Assembly: GCA_002325245.1 (NCBI GenBank)
Contig: DCRR01000016.1
Location: forward strand, 1-62,421
Direction of reading: 5' to 3'
DNA from: Microbacteriaceae bacterium UBA1487
GTDB taxonomy: Bacteria; Actinomycetota; Actinomycetes; Actinomycetales; Microbacteriaceae
DNA: 62,421 nt
In this document: in pieces, positions 1-9,415 of the stretch
Layout of the letters: the number at the start of each line of letters is the position of its first letter
Position numbering within the stretch: position 1 is the first letter of the stretch
Notes under the pieces: model-generated
The model's database searches: none
Seen by the model: only the letters and a program-made list of their open reading frames with translations
Told to the model about the DNA's origin: nothing
Translations under genes and position numbers: made by a program

Positions 1-421
1 CCTGGACCAGGCAGGTCGGCAGCGGCACCCTCCAGCACTCCCGAGCCGCGGGCGCATCCACCCAGTGCAGTGCGAGCTCCCGATCGGCGATGTCCGGCGT
101 TCTCACCGCATCGAGGCGCGGGTTGCGGATCCGAAGCCGCGATGCGTTCGGCGCAACCGCGACGTGCAGGCGACGATCGAGGCCCGACCAGAGCCGGTAG
201 CTGCGGGCGGCGCTCACCCCCGCCAGGCGGCCGCCGACTCGCGCGGCGAGGGTCGCATCCCACGGGGCGTCGTGCGTCGCGTAGTGCGCGCGACGGACGC
301 GGCGGATCTGGTTGGCACGGACGGCCGCGGTGATCGCAAAACCGTCACATCCGCCGTGAATCAGCTGCTGACGAGTGGCGACCCCGCCGAGACCCGCGAT
401 GATCTCGGTCGCCGACGTCAC
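1..421 (-). CDS. AbiEi-like N-terminal domain protein, probable DUF559 family (partial)
   Basis: The gene runs off the left edge, so only the first 140 codons are visible. It starts at a GTG at base 421; an in-frame TGA lies five codons upstream, which excludes a longer start. Residues 1-45 look like the winged-helix of AbiEi-type proteins (ATRQQLIHGG, then RRVRRAHYAT). The following stretch RLAGVSAARSYRLWSG and a later ELALHWVD segment match a protein type common in Actinobacteria whose C-terminus is usually a DUF559, Vsr-like nuclease domain; that part lies outside the window. No partner toxin is visible. Function is unknown: orphan regulator or nuclease are both possible. The family call comes from recalled pattern only. 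Confidence 0.6.
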   Translation of the reverse strand, partial: MTSATEIIAGLGGVATRQQLIHGGCDGFAITAAVRANQIRRVRRAHYATHDAPWDATLAARVGGRLAGVSAARSYRLWSGLDRRLHVAVAPNASRLRIRNPRLDAVRTPDIADRELALHWVDAPAARECWRVPLPTCLVQ

Positions 422-510
422 CCATTGATGGTGGCGTCACGGCGCGGCGCGTGCTCGGCCGTCCGCCAGCCTGTGAAAGCTACCCCGCTGTGAACGACCC
501 GTCGTCCCTA

Positions 511-599
511 CGTTTTTCAGGAGTTTGTGTGACCGGTGGGGCCAGAGTCGACCAACGACACAACTCCCACCGCATCCGTCACACAAACTCCTGAAAACG
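511..599. repeat. Long imperfect palindromic intergenic element
   Basis: The left arm 511-533 and right arm 578-599 are complementary over 22 positions with one extra T in the left arm. Inner arms 534-540 and 566-572 pair as well. The element fills most of the gap between the partial AbiEi-like gene and the 3' end of the quinone reductase, so it could end transcription of either. A related palindrome lies at 27111-27185. Confidence 0.7.
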
Positions 600-606
600 G
601 GGGGGG

Positions 607-2043
607 TCAGTCGACGATGTGCATGGCGCGGGCGGCGTCGGTGATGCTGCCCGAGAGCGAGGGGTAGACGCTGAACGCGCTCGCCAGCTGGTCGACGGTG
701 AGCCGGTGCTCGACGGCAAGCGCGATCGGCAGAATCAGATCGGATGCCTTCGGGCCGACGATCACTCCGCCGATCACCGTTCCCGAGCCCGTGCGCGCGA
801 ACAGCTTCACGAAGCCGTCCTTGATCCCCATCATCTTCGCGCGCGGATTCGACGGCAGGTCGAGCTTGTAGATCTCGCCCTGCGCGATCCCGTCCTCGAT
901 CTGCTTCTGGCTCCAGCCGACGGTCGCCACCTCGGGCTGGGTGAAGATGTTCGAGGTGACGTTGCGCAGCTCGGTCGGCGACACCGCATCCCCCATCGCG
1001 TGGAAGATCGCGCTGCGTCCCTGCATCGAGGCCACCGAGGCGAGCGGCAGGAAGTCGCTGCAGTCCCCCGCCGCGTACACCGACGGCATGGAGGTGCGCG
1101 CCACCCGGTTGACGCGGATGTGACCCGATTCGGTCAGCTGGACGCCCGCCTCCTCGAGTCCGATCCCCGCCGTGTTCGGGATCGCGCCGACCGCGATCAG
1201 GCAGTGCGAGCCCTCAACGGTGCGGCCGTCGGAGAGCGTGACCATGACGCCGTCCTCGGTGCGGTCGATGTGGTCGGCGCGCGACTTGGAGAGCACCGTC
1301 ATGCCGTTGCGCGTGAAGACCTTCTCGATCACCGCGGCCGCGTCGGCGTCCTCACCGGGCAGCACCTGGTCACGGCTCGAGATCAGGGTGACGCGTGCGC
1401 CGAGGGCCCGGTAGGCGGAGGCGAACTCGGCGCCGGTGACACCGGAGCCCACCACGATCAGGTGCTCGGGCACCACCTCGAGCGAGTAGAGCTGCTTCCA
1501 GGTGAAGATCCGCTCGCCGTCGGGCTTCGCGGTCGGCAGCTCACGCGGGCTCGCCCCGACCGCCACCACGATCGTGTCGGCATCGATCGAGTCGAAATCG
1601 GTGCGCGCCCTGCCCTTGCCGGTGGAGACGACGATCCGGTTCGGGCCGTCGAGCCGCCCGTCGCCGGCGACGATCTTCACACCCGCCCGGATGAGCTGCG
1701 CCCGCATGTCCTCCGACTGCTGGCGCGCGAGCATCAGCAGCCGCTGGTTGACCGCCGCCAGGTTGACGGTGACTTCGGGCCGCACGGCGCGGCCGGCATC
1801 CGTCCGGGTGAAGAACTGGACGCCCAGGTCGGCCGCCTCGCCGATCGCGCTGGCCGCCTCCGCGGTCGCGATGAGCGTCTTGGAGGGCACGACGTCGGTC
1901 AGCACGGCGGAGCCGCCGACCCCGACGCGCTCCACCAGCGTCACCTCCCCGCCGAGCTGCGCCCCGGCCAGGGCTGCTTCGAATCCGCCCGGACCGCCGC
2001 CGAGAATCGCGATCCGCTGAGTACGCTCGAAATGGGACGACAT
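607..2043 (-). CDS. lpdA: LpdA-type NAD(P)H-quinone dehydrogenase
   Basis: A 478-residue flavoprotein of the pyridine nucleotide-disulfide reductase superfamily, expected to pass electrons from NAD(P)H to quinones. The FAD-binding motif GGGPGG lies at about residues 14-19. The segment VGGSAVLTDVVPSK stands where lipoamide dehydrogenases carry the redox CxxxxC pair, so both cysteines are missing, as in M. tuberculosis LpdA (Rv3303c). A second nucleotide fold follows (VVGSGVTGAE) and a late AAGDCSD FAD motif. The ATG at 2043 was chosen because the conserved N-terminus begins there; the frame is open further upstream but would cross the deoD promoter. It is divergent from deoD, with 54 bases between the starts. 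Confidence 0.9.
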   Translation of the reverse strand: MSSHFERTQRIAILGGGPGGFEAALAGAQLGGEVTLVERVGVGGSAVLTDVVPSKTLIATAEAASAIGEAADLGVQFFTRTDAGRAVRPEVTVNLAAVNQRLLMLARQQSEDMRAQLIRAGVKIVAGDGRLDGPNRIVVSTGKGRARTDFDSIDADTIVVAVGASPRELPTAKPDGERIFTWKQLYSLEVVPEHLIVVGSGVTGAEFASAYRALGARVTLISSRDQVLPGEDADAAAVIEKVFTRNGMTVLSKSRADHIDRTEDGVMVTLSDGRTVEGSHCLIAVGAIPNTAGIGLEEAGVQLTESGHIRVNRVARTSMPSVYAAGDCSDFLPLASVASMQGRSAIFHAMGDAVSPTELRNVTSNIFTQPEVATVGWSQKQIEDGIAQGEIYKLDLPSNPRAKMMGIKDGFVKLFARTGSGTVIGGVIVGPKASDLILPIALAVEHRLTVDQLASAFSVYPSLSGSITDAARAMHIVD

Positions 2044-2084
2044 GCCCCCATTCTTGTGCATCGATCGGATGCCCCGAGCCACCG

Positions 2085-2090
2085 TAAAGT
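2085..2090 (+). promoter_or_regulatory. -10 box of a probable leaderless deoD promoter
   Basis: TAAAGT fits the TAnnnT -10 pattern and ends seven bases before the ATG at 2098, so transcription would begin at or next to the start codon. No good -35 is visible. Confidence 0.5.
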
Positions 2091-2097
2091 GAGTGTC

Positions 2098-2934
2098 ATG
2101 TCTGCACGACCCACCATGAATCCCCTCGACGACCCGGCTGCCGACCCGTTCGAGATCGCCCGCCTCGCCGCCGAGCAGCTGGCCGCCGCCACCGGCATCG
2201 AGCGCCACGACATCGCGCTCACCCTCGGCAGCGGGTGGGGTGCCGCCGCGGAGCTTCTCGGCGAGACGGTCGCGCAGGTCCCGGCGACCGAGATCGTCGG
2301 CTTCAGCACCTCGGGCGTCGCCGGGCATTCGGGCACGCTCCGCAGCATCCGCCTGGCCTCCGGAAAGCACGCACTGGTGATCGGCGCGCGCACCCACTAC
2401 TACGAGGGTCACGGCGTGCGCCGCGTCGTCCATTCGGTGCGCACCGCCGCGGCGGCCGGCGCGAAGGTCATGGTGCTCACCAACGGCGCGGGCGGGATCA
2501 AGGACCACTGGACGCCCGGCACGCCGGTGCTGATCAGCGATCACATCAACCTGACCGCCGATTCGCCGCTCGAGGGCGCCACCTTCGTCGACCTCACCGA
2601 CCTGTACTCTTCGCGGCTGCGCGCGATCGCGCGCGAGGTGGATGCGAGCCTCGACGAGGGCGTCTACTGCCAGTTCCGCGGTCCGCACTACGAGACCCCG
2701 GCCGAGGTGCAGATGGCGAAGACCATCGGCGGCCACATCGTCGGCATGTCGACGGCGCTGGAGGCGATCGCGGCGCGCGAGGCCGGCATGGAGGTGCTCG
2801 GGATGTCCCTCATCACGAATCTCGCTGCGGGCATCTCCGCCGAGGCGCTCAGCCACGCCGAGGTGCTGCAGTCGGGCAAGGACGCCGAGCCGGTGATCAC
2901 GCAGCTGCTGGCGCGCATCGTGGAGCAGCTGTGA
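2098..2934 (+). CDS. deoD: Purine-nucleoside phosphorylase
   Basis: A 278-residue cytosolic enzyme that splits inosine and guanosine (or deoxy forms) with phosphate into base and (deoxy)ribose-1-phosphate. Hallmarks of the trimeric PNP class are TLGSGWG near residue 43, ARTHYYEGHG in the phosphate-binding region, LTNGAGG, and GPHYETPAEVQMA around residue 200. The length is normal for the class. The last four bases overlap the GTG start of the phospho-sugar mutase, so the two are translationally coupled. The adenosine deaminase nearby supplies its substrate inosine. Confidence 0.95.
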   Translation: MSARPTMNPLDDPAADPFEIARLAAEQLAAATGIERHDIALTLGSGWGAAAELLGETVAQVPATEIVGFSTSGVAGHSGTLRSIRLASGKHALVIGARTHYYEGHGVRRVVHSVRTAAAAGAKVMVLTNGAGGIKDHWTPGTPVLISDHINLTADSPLEGATFVDLTDLYSSRLRAIAREVDASLDEGVYCQFRGPHYETPAEVQMAKTIGGHIVGMSTALEAIAAREAGMEVLGMSLITNLAAGISAEALSHAEVLQSGKDAEPVITQLLARIVEQL

Positions 2935-4580
2935 GCGAGCGCACCGAGCTCATCGCGCGAGCGCGCGAGTGGATGGCGCAGGACCCTGACGAGGCGACGC
3001 GCGCCGAGTTGGATGCGCTCCTCGCCCTCGTCGACACCGGCAGCGAGCAGGCGGCGGCGGATCTCGCCGAGCGCTTCTCGGGGCGCCTGCAGTTCGGCAC
3101 CGCCGGTCTTCGCGGGGCGATGGGGGCGGGCCCGCAGCGCATGAACCGCGTCGTCGTAGCGCAGGCTGCCGCGGGGCTCGGGTTCTTCCTGAAGTCCCGC
3201 GAGCCGAACCCCTCGGTCGTGATCGGCTACGACGGCCGCCACAATTCGCGCGTGTTCGCGGAGGACTCGGCCGAGATCCTGCAGGGCCTCGGAGTCGCCA
3301 CGACCGTCCTGCCGCGGATGCTCCCGACCCCGGTGCTGGCCTTCGCGGTGCGGGAGCTGCGAACCACCGCGGGCATCATGGTGACCGCGTCGCACAACCC
3401 GGCCGCCGACAACGGCTACAAGGTGTACCTCGGCGGCGCCGATGGCGGCTCCCAGATCGTGCCGCCCGCGGACGGGCTGATCGCCGCGGAGATCGATCGG
3501 GTCGCGAGCGGCTCGATCGCGAGCCTGACCCGATCGTCGGAGTACGCGACGGCCCCCGAGTCGGTGATCGCCGCGTACGTGGAGCGCACCGCGCACGCCG
3601 CACGCCACGTCGCCCCGCTCACGATCGCCTACACGCCGATGCACGGTGTCGGCCTGGAGATCTTCGAGAGCACGCTGGCCGCGGCAGGGTTCCCCGCCGC
3701 CCAGGTGGTTGCCGAGCAGGCGCAGCCCGATCCCGAGTTCCCCACCGTCGCCTTCCCGAACCCGGAGGAGCCCGGCGCGATGGACCTGGTGCTCGCGCGG
3801 GCCGCCGAGAGCGGCGCCGACCTGGCGATCGCCAACGATCCGGATGCGGACCGCGTCGCCGTCGGCATCCCCACCTCGAACGGCTGGCAGCGTCTCAGCG
3901 GCAACGAGGTCGGCTGGCTGCTCGGCTGGGAGGCGGCCCGCGCCGCCGAGAGCGGCACGCTCGCCAACTCGCTCGTCTCCTCCCCCGCTCTCGGGGCCGT
4001 GGCCGAGCGATACGGGCTCGAGCATGCGGAGACGCTCACCGGCTTCAAGTGGATCTCCCGTGCCCCCGAACTCGTCTTCGGCTATGAGGAGGCGCTCGGT
4101 TATCTCGTCAACCCGGACACCGTCCGCGACAAGGACGGCATCTCGGCCGCGCTCGCGGTGCTCTCGCTCGCCGCGGAGCTGCGCGGCCGCGGCGAGACGC
4201 TGGCGGACCGGCTGGAGCAGTTCGCCGCCGAGTTCGGCGGCTACGCCTCCGGCCAGATCTCGATCCGCGTGACCGACCTCAGCGAGATCTCGCGGCTCAG
4301 TGCGGCCCTGCGTGAGAACCCGCCGCGCACGATCGGCGGCATCGAGGTCACCGCGATCGAGGATTTCCTCGCCGGCGTGGGCGACTATCCGCGCAGCGAC
4401 ATCCTGCGCTTCCGGCTCGCTGGCGGCGGCCGGGTCATCGTGCGTCCGAGCGGCACCGAGCCGAAGCTCAAGTGCTACCTGGATGCCGTCTCGCACGAGG
4501 GCGACGGCGCTCAGCGCCTGGCTGCCGCGCAGGCGACACTGGACCGCCTCGACGCGGGGATGCGCGAACTGCTCCGCTGA
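2931..4580 (+). CDS. pmmB: Phospho-sugar mutase (PmmB-like, possible phosphopentomutase)
   Basis: A 549-residue alpha-D-phosphohexomutase family enzyme. All four family motifs are present: catalytic phosphoserine loop TASHNP, metal loop DPDADR, sugar-binding loop GYEEALGY and phosphate-binding RPSGTEPKLK near the C-terminus. The GTG start overlaps the deoD stop (GTGA), which is taken as the true start because the protein then begins with a normal family N-terminus. Annotation is usually phosphomannomutase or phosphoglucomutase. Coupling to PNP suggests that ribose-1-phosphate or deoxyribose-1-phosphate to the 5-phosphate is at least one reaction; this is inference. Confidence 0.9.
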   Translation: MSERTELIARAREWMAQDPDEATRAELDALLALVDTGSEQAAADLAERFSGRLQFGTAGLRGAMGAGPQRMNRVVVAQAAAGLGFFLKSREPNPSVVIGYDGRHNSRVFAEDSAEILQGLGVATTVLPRMLPTPVLAFAVRELRTTAGIMVTASHNPAADNGYKVYLGGADGGSQIVPPADGLIAAEIDRVASGSIASLTRSSEYATAPESVIAAYVERTAHAARHVAPLTIAYTPMHGVGLEIFESTLAAAGFPAAQVVAEQAQPDPEFPTVAFPNPEEPGAMDLVLARAAESGADLAIANDPDADRVAVGIPTSNGWQRLSGNEVGWLLGWEAARAAESGTLANSLVSSPALGAVAERYGLEHAETLTGFKWISRAPELVFGYEEALGYLVNPDTVRDKDGISAALAVLSLAAELRGRGETLADRLEQFAAEFGGYASGQISIRVTDLSEISRLSAALRENPPRTIGGIEVTAIEDFLAGVGDYPRSDILRFRLAGGGRVIVRPSGTEPKLKCYLDAVSHEGDGAQRLAAAQATLDRLDAGMRELLR

Positions 4581-4751
4581 CCGCCGCCGACGCGGCGGCT
4601 CCGATTCGCCGCCGCCGAGCAGGCGAGAGACTCCTGCAGCGCTCGGCTATGACGTCAGTTCCGCCCCCCGAACTATGGGGGTGTTGATATGGCAAACATT
4701 CCCGAGATTTCGGGTTACTGTAGTGCATTCCCGAATCCACCGGACTTGGGA

Positions 4752-4776
4752 CGCGCCCGGCTGGTAACCGGGCGCG
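4752..4776. terminator. GC-rich hairpin between convergent genes
   Basis: A perfect 9-bp stem (CGCGCCCGG with CCGGGCGCG) and 7-base loop sit between the convergent phospho-sugar mutase and PTS IIB genes. There is no U tract, which is usual for actinobacterial terminators. A smaller CCCGAgattTCGGG-type dyad lies just upstream near 4700. Confidence 0.6.
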
Positions 4777-4831
4777 CGCGGCGCTGTGATGCCCTGATCA
4801 ATCGCAGCGCCGCGCCCCGATTTCGGTCGCG

Positions 4832-5104
4832 TCAGCCGAGCGCCTTCTCGAGCTTGACAGTGAGTTCGGCCGTGTCGAAGTAGTTCTCGACCACGACCAC
4901 ATCGGCGTAGGTCTTTCCGATGGCGGTCACGAACTCCGGACTGGTGAGAATCACCTGCGCGTCGTCGGCCTCGTCGTGCAGCGAGTTCAGGTCGGTGGCG
5001 ACCACGGTCGCCTCGATGCCGAGACGGCCCAGGACTCGCTCGGCGTTCACCTTGAGGATGCCGCTCGTGCCCACGCCCGCCCCGCAGATCGCCACGATCT
5101 TCAT
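4832..5104 (-). CDS. PTS system EIIB component, ascorbate/lactose-type
   Basis: A 90-residue protein with the IIB signature at its N-terminus: Cys7 in the loop ICGAGVGTSG is the predicted phosphorylation site. The fold and size match the UlaB/SgaB-type IIB domain. Its ATG overlaps the stop of the IIA gene by four bases, so IIA and IIB are one translational unit behind adenosine deaminase. No IIC membrane subunit lies nearby. The partner permease is therefore encoded elsewhere, or the pair acts in regulation. The substrate is unknown. Confidence 0.85.
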   Translation of the reverse strand: MKIVAICGAGVGTSGILKVNAERVLGRLGIEATVVATDLNSLHDEADDAQVILTSPEFVTAIGKTYADVVVVENYFDTAELTVKLEKALG

Positions 5105-5571
5105 GCCGGCTCCCGCCCGGCGCCGACCGGCGGCACGCTCAGGATCGACCGCACCTTGTCGGCGGTCGTCGCCTCGGCGATGCGTTCGACCGCATCCGAG
5201 TCGTTGAAGGTGTTGGCCAGCTGGGCGACGAACCCGATGTGCCGATCGTTCGCTGTCACCGCGAGGCCGAGCACGACCCGAACCGGGTCGTTATGCGGGT
5301 GGCCGAACGCGACCGGCTCCGCCAGCGTCGCCACCGCGAAGCCGTCGGCGAGCACCTCGGGGCCGGGACGCGCGTGCGCGAGCGCCAGGCCCGGCGCGAT
5401 CACCACGTAGGGCCCGTGCTCCTCGATCATGCGCACCATCGACTCCGTGTACTCCGGCTTCGCTGCGCCCGTCGCCACGAGCCCCGCGCCGACGACCGCA
5501 ACCGCAGCACGCCAATCGGCGGCAGCCGCGCCGAGCGCGACGGCCGCATCGGGAAGCGGAGGGAGCGACAT
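5101..5571 (-). CDS. PTS system EIIA component, fructose/ascorbate (PtsN-like) type
   Basis: A 156-residue IIA domain. His66 in LALAHARPG is the expected phospho-acceptor, followed by the typical EPVAFGHPHNDPV segment. The ATG at 5571 shares one base with the add stop (TGATG); a GTG at 5574 is also possible, but the GAGG upstream is better spaced for the ATG. It lies in a run add - IIA - IIB on the minus strand. An orphan IIA/IIB pair in a nucleoside salvage cluster is unusual, and the sugar specificity cannot be read from the sequence. Confidence 0.85.
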   Translation of the reverse strand: MSLPPLPDAAVALGAAAADWRAAVAVVGAGLVATGAAKPEYTESMVRMIEEHGPYVVIAPGLALAHARPGPEVLADGFAVATLAEPVAFGHPHNDPVRVVLGLAVTANDRHIGFVAQLANTFNDSDAVERIAEATTADKVRSILSVPPVGAGREPA

Positions 5572-6683
5572 CACGCGGCCTCGAAGCCCCCCTCGATCAG
5601 CTCAATGAGCTCCTGGCGCTCGTCGAGCGGCAGGAACGCGGCCTCGGCGGCATTGAGCTGGAACGCGAGCAGATCCTCCAGTCCGTAGCCGAACGCATCG
5701 ACGAGCAGTCCGAGCTCGCGGGTGAGCGTGGTGGCGCTCATCAGGCGGTTGTCGGTGTTGACGGTCACGCGGAATCCGAGCTGGTAGAGCGTGTCGAACG
5801 GGTGCGCCGACATCTCGGTGCCCCAGGCGGCGATCGCACCGGTCTGCAGGTTCGAGCTCGGGCTGGTCTCCAGCGCGATGCTGCGGTCGCGCACCCACTG
5901 GGCGACGCGGCCGAGCGAGACGTAGTCGTTGTCGTCGTCGCGCGACTCCACCGTGATGTCGTCGGCGACGCGGACGCCGTGGCCCAGCCGCAGCGCGTGA
6001 CCGTCGACGAGGGCACCCCGGATGCTGTCGGGACCGTCCGCCTCGCCGGCGTGAATGGTGGCGGGGAACATCTCGCGGGCCAGCAGGTCGAAGGCGTCGC
6101 TCATCCGCGACGGCGGGAAGCCCGCCTCGGGGCCGGCGATGTCGAAGCCGACCACACCGCGGTCACGGTGGCGCAGGGCCAGTTCGGCGATCTCGAGACC
6201 CCGATCCAGGTGGCGCATCGCACTCACGAGCTGGCCGACGCGGATGTGCGATCCGGCGGCGCGGGCGGCGGCGACTCCGGCACCCAGGCCCGCCTGCACG
6301 GCCTCGACGGCCGCGTCGAGGCTCAGCCCCGCGCTCACGTGCTGCTCCGGCGCCCAGCGTATCTCTCCCCACACGACGCCGTCATCGGCGAGGTCGGCGA
6401 CGAACTCGCGCGCGACCCGCTCCAGGCCGTCGGCGGTCTGCATCACCGAGGTGGTGACGTCGAAGGTCTTCAGATACTCGACGAGCGAGCCCGAGTCGCT
6501 CTTCTCGGCGAACCAGGCGCCGAGCGCCTCCGCGTCGCCCACGGGCGCGCCGCCCGGCAGCTCGATGCCGTGCGCATCGGCGAGCTCCAGGATCGTCGCC
6601 GGGCGCAGGCCGCCGTCGAGGTGATCGTGCAACGACACCTTCGGAAGGGCCTTCAGGACAGACGGTTCCGCGACATCGCTCAT
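5571..6683 (-). CDS. add: Adenosine deaminase
   Basis: A 370-residue zinc hydrolase that converts adenosine or deoxyadenosine to inosine. Zinc ligands His19 and His21 lie in LHDHLDGGLRP; the substrate loop HAGEADG, the catalytic LGHG segment and a late VNTDNR aspartate motif follow in the expected order. The ATG at 6683 was chosen because the conserved N-terminus starts there and a -10 box sits seven bases upstream, which implies a leaderless message. It shares a short divergent promoter region with the nucleoside hydrolase and feeds inosine to DeoD. Confidence 0.95.
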   Translation of the reverse strand: MSDVAEPSVLKALPKVSLHDHLDGGLRPATILELADAHGIELPGGAPVGDAEALGAWFAEKSDSGSLVEYLKTFDVTTSVMQTADGLERVAREFVADLADDGVVWGEIRWAPEQHVSAGLSLDAAVEAVQAGLGAGVAAARAAGSHIRVGQLVSAMRHLDRGLEIAELALRHRDRGVVGFDIAGPEAGFPPSRMSDAFDLLAREMFPATIHAGEADGPDSIRGALVDGHALRLGHGVRVADDITVESRDDDNDYVSLGRVAQWVRDRSIALETSPSSNLQTGAIAAWGTEMSAHPFDTLYQLGFRVTVNTDNRLMSATTLTRELGLLVDAFGYGLEDLLAFQLNAAEAAFLPLDERQELIELIEGGFEAA

Positions 6684-6690
6684 GGCTACC

Positions 6691-6696
6691 AGCGTA
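6691..6696 (-). promoter_or_regulatory. -10 box of leaderless add promoter
   Basis: Read on the minus strand, TACGCT ends seven bases before the add ATG. An identical hexamer serves the divergent nucleoside hydrolase gene 40 bases away. Confidence 0.5.
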
Positions 6697-6736
6697 GTTG
6701 GGAGTCGCCTGGAAATTCCCCCGGATCGGCGGGGAT

Positions 6737-6742
6737 TACGCT
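6737..6742 (+). promoter_or_regulatory. -10 box of leaderless nucleoside hydrolase promoter
   Basis: TACGCT ends six bases before the ATG at 6749, so the transcript should begin at or next to the start codon. There is no ribosome binding site. Confidence 0.5.
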
Positions 6743-6748
6743 CGAAGC

Positions 6749-7687
6749 ATGACGGCACGGAAGATCATCCTGGACTGCGACCCCGGCCACGACGACGCGA
6801 TCGCGATGCTGCTGGCGCACGGCAGCCCCGAGATCGAGCTGGTGGCCGTCACCACGGTCGCCGGCAACGCCTCGCTGGCGAACGTGACCCGCAACGCGCT
6901 GTCGGTGGCGCGCATCGCCGGGATCACCGGCATCCCGTTCGCTGCCGGGGCCGCGCGCCCGCTCGTGCGGCGCACCGAGTTCGCGCCGACGATCCACGGC
7001 GACTCGGGTCTCGACGGGCCGGAGCTGCCCGAACCCGAGATCGAGTTGGATCCGCGCTCGGCGGCGCAGCTGATCATCGACCTGGTGATGGCGCACGAGC
7101 CGGGTGAGATCACGCTCGTTCCGACCGGAGCGCTGACCAACATCGCCCTCGCGGCGCGGCTCGAGCCGCGCATCGTGCCGCGCGTGCGCGAGGTCGTGCT
7201 GATGGGCGGCGGCGTGCACGTCGGCAACTGGAACGCGACCAGCGAGTTCAACATCGTCATCGACCCCGAGGCCGCGCACATCGTCTTCAACGAGGACTGG
7301 CCGCTCACCATGGTCGGCCTCGATGTGACGCACCAGGCGCTTGCGACGGATGCGGTTCGTGATGCGATCACCGAGCTCGACACCGTGCCGGGCCGTTTCA
7401 CCCTCGAGCTGCTGGACTTCTTCGCCGACACCTACCGCCGCGAGCAGGGCTTCACGTATCCGCCGGTGCACGACCCGGTCGCGGTCGCGTATGTGATCGA
7501 CCCGAGCGTGCTGCACGTCGTGAAGGCGCCGCTCGACGTCGAGCTGTCGGGAGCGCTCACCCTCGGCATGACCGTCGCCGACCTGCGGATGCCGGCGCCG
7601 GCCGACTGCCGCACGCAGGTCTCGCTCGGCCTCGACCAGGAGCGCTTCTGGTCGCTCGTGGTCTCCGCCCTGCGCCGCATCGGCTGA
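6749..7687 (+). CDS. Inosine-uridine-type nucleoside hydrolase
   Basis: A 312-residue member of the nucleoside N-ribohydrolase family, which cleaves the N-glycosidic bond of ribonucleosides with water. The calcium-binding DCDPGHDD cluster lies at residues 9-16, a conserved MGGGVHVGNW-type stretch in the middle, and the segment EFNIVIDPEAA follows. The length is typical. It is transcribed alone, divergent from add and convergent with deoA. Base specificity (purine, pyrimidine or both) cannot be told from sequence. A hydrolase beside PNP gives two routes to free bases. Confidence 0.92.
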   Translation: MTARKIILDCDPGHDDAIAMLLAHGSPEIELVAVTTVAGNASLANVTRNALSVARIAGITGIPFAAGAARPLVRRTEFAPTIHGDSGLDGPELPEPEIELDPRSAAQLIIDLVMAHEPGEITLVPTGALTNIALAARLEPRIVPRVREVVLMGGGVHVGNWNATSEFNIVIDPEAAHIVFNEDWPLTMVGLDVTHQALATDAVRDAITELDTVPGRFTLELLDFFADTYRREQGFTYPPVHDPVAVAYVIDPSVLHVVKAPLDVELSGALTLGMTVADLRMPAPADCRTQVSLGLDQERFWSLVVSALRRIG

Positions 7688-7716
7688 CCCGACCCGCCCC
7701 GCGCCCGGCGGAGGGG

Positions 7717-9008
<1,292 letters not shown>

Positions 9009-9012
<4 letters not shown>

Positions 9013-9413
9013 GATTCTCGATACTCCTGCAGGGTTCGGGGCCCGAAGGCGTCGGGCAGCACCTCGTCGATCGTCCTGATGCCGGAAACCGTCTCGAGCA
9101 GCATGCCGTCGGCGGAATGCTCGAACAGCAGCTGCCGGCACCGTCCGCAGGGCATCAGCGCGTTGCCGTGCCCGTCGACGCAGGTGAAGGCGACCAGCTT
9201 GCCGCCGCCCGACATCCAGAGCGCCGACACCAGCGAGCACTCGGCGCAGAGCGTGACCCCGTAGGAGGCGTTCTCGACGTTCGCGCCGGTGATGACGCGC
9301 CCGTCGTCGACGATCGCCGCGACCCCGACCGGGAAGTTGGAATAGGGAACATAGGCATGAACCAGCGCGGCGCGCGCCTCGGCGCGCAGCGCGTCCCAGT
9401 CGATCTCGGACAT
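9009..9413 (-). CDS. cdd: Cytidine deaminase
   Basis: A 134-residue homotetrameric-type zinc deaminase that turns cytidine or deoxycytidine into uridine or deoxyuridine. The zinc site is complete: CAECS provides the first cysteine and catalytic glutamate, and PCGRCRQ the other two cysteines. NVENASYGVTL and YSNFPVGVAA bind the nucleoside. The ATG at 9413 lies two bases after the stop of the upstream permease, and the stop overlaps deoA, so it is embedded in the nucleoside operon. Uridine produced here could feed the hydrolase or phosphorylase. Confidence 0.96.
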
Positions 9414-9415
9414 CG

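Noticed and set aside
1..421. AbiE-type toxin-antitoxin or abortive infection system
   Set aside because: Only an AbiEi-like N-terminal domain is visible; no AbiEii-type toxin lies next to it, and the same domain is common in orphan DUF559 proteins.
619..2097. Very long open frame antisense to lpdA that continues into deoD
   Set aside because: High-GC shadow frame. The antisense part has no recognisable domain and is rich in Arg/His/Asp; the true deoD start is at 2098.
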